From: JBGPBY01 sp041481485 | GTDB lineage: Bacteria; Acidobacteriota; Terriglobia; 20CM-2-55-15 | NCBI GenBank assembly: GCA_041481485.1 | Contig: JBGPBY010000426.1 | Span: forward strand, 1 to 6,521 | Direction of reading: 5' to 3' | Length of the DNA stretch: 6,521 nt | Part shown: in pieces, positions 5,304 through 6,521 of the stretch | Position numbering within the stretch: the first letter of the stretch is position 1 | Layout of the letters: each line of letters begins with the position of its first letter | Notes under the pieces: model-generated | Told to the model about the DNA's origin: nothing | Database searches by the model: none | What the model saw: the letters and a program-made list of their open reading frames with translations, nothing else | Made by a program: the position numbers and the translations under genes

Positions 5304-6521
5304 CTAGGTTCTCTCCGCTCCCTGGGGAACGGTCTGTGGAACGAAATCATTCTTCGCGCCCGGCACGCTGTAGTCGAAAGCCCACCGCTCTACCACCGGC
5401 AGTTCGTCTCCGAAATTCCCGTGGCCGGTCGGACACGGAGTTTCCCACTCGAGCGTCGTGGCGTGCCATGGGTTGTTTTCCTTAACCTTGCGGCCTGCAA
5501 AAATGCTGACCAGAAAATTGGCCAGGAAGATCAGCTGCGAGGCAGCCAGTGCAAAGGCGGATATGGAGATGAAAATATTGATGTTCTTGTCCTGCTTTAG
5601 AAAATCGTAGAACAGAGGATCGTAGATGCGGCGCATGTGCCCGGTAATTCCCAGAATGTGCATGGGGAAGAACACGGCGTAGACTCCGATAAAGGTCAGC
5701 CAGAAATGAATCCTGCCCAGTGTTTCGTTCATGAACCGGCCGAACATTTTCGGGAACCAGTAATAGATTCCGGCAAAAGCTGCAAACAGCGGAGCAATCG
5801 CCATGACGAGATGGAAGTGGGCGACCACGAAGTACGTATCCTGGAGATAGATATCCGCCGCCGAAGTTCCAAGGAAGATTCCGCTCAATCCGCCGCTGAC
5901 AAAAACGGAAATAAACCCAATCGCAAATAACGCCGCCGAAGTGAACCGGATACGCGCACCCCAGACTGTGCCCAGCCAGTTGAATGTTTTCACCGCGGAG
6001 GGAACGGCAATGATCAAGGTCGTCATGGTGAACACCGAGCCCAGAAATGGACTCATGCCGCTCACGAACATATGGTGACCCCAGACGACGAAGCTCAGTC
6101 CGGCGATCGCAACCATCGAGTACACCATCATCTTGTAGCTGAAGATCGGTTTCCGGCAGAACGTCGACAGAATATCAGAGGCCATACCCATGGCCGGCAA
6201 AATCACGATGTAGACTTCGGGATGTCCGAAGAACCAGAACAGGTGCTGCCAGAGTAACGGGTGGCCGCCGGAGTTCCCGAGAACATGGTTATCCAGGAAG
6301 ATGCCGGATGGAATAAAGAAGCTGGTTCCGCCAATGCGGTCAAACGACAAAAGGATCGCTGCGGCGAGAAGTACTGGAAACGCGAGCAATCCCAGGATTG
6401 CTGTAATCAGAAGCGACCACTGCGTCAGAGGCAGGCGCATCATGGACAATCCCTTGGTGCGCATGGTCAGGATCGTGGTGACGTAATTCAACCCCCCCAT
6501 CAATCCAGATGCTGTGAACAG
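5304..6521 (-). CDS. ctaD: Cytochrome c oxidase subunit I, partial: N-terminus beyond the right edge
   Basis: The frame is open from the window edge (LFTASGLMGGLNYVTTIL) to the TAG at 5306-5304, 405 residues. It is the catalytic subunit holding haem a and the haem a3-CuB centre where O2 is reduced. Within WFFGHPEVYIVILP the CuB His codon lies at 6222-6224, the D-channel Glu at 6216-6218 and the cross-linked Tyr at 6210-6212. WGHHMF supplies the two further CuB His (6072-6077). The K-channel Lys of SAVKTFNW is at 5988-5990. AHFHLVM carries the two haem-ligand His (5811-5819). The HPEVY form and the K-channel place it in the A-type family. The C-terminus has the usual NPWHATTLEWETP segment. The first haem a His and helices 1 to about 5 are outside the window. 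An apparent TTG/ATG start near 6503 is internal, because homologous sequence continues upstream of it. Confidence 0.97.
   Translation of the reverse strand: MFTASGLMGGLNYVTTILTMRTKGLSMMRLPLTQWSLLITAILGLLAFPVLLAAAILLSFDRIGGTSFFIPSGIFLDNHVLGNSGGHPLLWQHLFWFFGHPEVYIVILPAMGMASDILSTFCRKPIFSYKMMVYSMVAIAGLSFVVWGHHMFVSGMSPFLGSVFTMTTLIIAVPSAVKTFNWLGTVWGARIRFTSAALFAIGFISVFVSGGLSGIFLGTSAADIYLQDTYFVVAHFHLVMAIAPLFAAFAGIYYWFPKMFGRFMNETLGRIHFWLTFIGVYAVFFPMHILGITGHMRRIYDPLFYDFLKQDKNINIFISISAFALAASQLIFLANFLVSIFAGRKVKENNPWHATTLEWETPCPTGHGNFGDELPVVERWAFDYSVPGAKNDFVPQTVPQGAERT

Noticed and set aside
5304..6503. Subunit I as a complete 399-residue gene starting near 6503
   Set aside because: The frame is open to the window edge and subunit I sequence continues upstream; the first haem a ligand and early helices are missing, so the gene is simply cut by the window.

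Overview
All genes that can be supported lie on the minus strand, so the biological order runs from high to low coordinates. The window suggests a chromosomal segment of an aerobic, non-model Gram-negative-type bacterium. An Acidobacteriota-like soil organism is my best guess, based on the cytochrome oxidase operon with two tandem subunit III genes, the Pro/Gly-rich subunit III tail, the CxMC small membrane gene, the REP-like palindromes and the type of toxin-antitoxin pair. This is an inference from style, not from any search.

Right part (3286-6521): the 3' end of a haem-copper cytochrome c oxidase operon. In order it holds ctaD (subunit I, running off the right edge with its N-terminus missing), a divergent subunit III paralogue, a canonical subunit III, a subunit IV, and a small one-helix membrane protein with a CxMC motif. 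Spacings are 9, 38, 20 and -11 nt, which suggests one transcript. The products would form a terminal oxidase that reduces O2 with electrons from cytochrome c. The catalytic histidines, the covalent Tyr and the D- and K-channel residues that fall inside the window are all present.

Middle (2756-3285): a gene-poor stretch. Its main content is a highly organised 210-bp element (3069-3278) built of concentric inverted repeats: 22-nt termini with one mismatch, then hairpins, then a perfect 24-bp inverted repeat around a 26-nt centre. It resembles a REP/BIME or MITE-type non-autonomous element. The rest (2831-3068) has small inverted repeats and no convincing gene. A weak promoter for the next gene may lie at 2765-2794.

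Left-middle (455-2755): a P1B-type copper-transporting ATPase with YHS and heavy-metal-binding (CPMHP) domains at its N-terminus instead of an HMA domain. It is probably a copper exporter, or a supplier of copper to envelope cuproproteins. Its position beside a copper-containing oxidase is suggestive, but the palindromic element separates the two.

Left edge (1-434): a type II toxin-antitoxin operon. A MazE/AbrB-fold antitoxin is followed, with a 4-nt GTGA overlap, by a Doc (death-on-curing, Fic-fold) toxin cut by the window edge. A promoter and palindromic operator candidate lies directly in front of the antitoxin ATG.

The least ordinary items are the concentric palindromic element, a 38-bp perfect DNA palindrome inside the coding sequence of the first subunit III gene, the loss of the conserved subunit III glutamate in that same paralogue, and the uncharacterised CxMC protein closing the oxidase operon.
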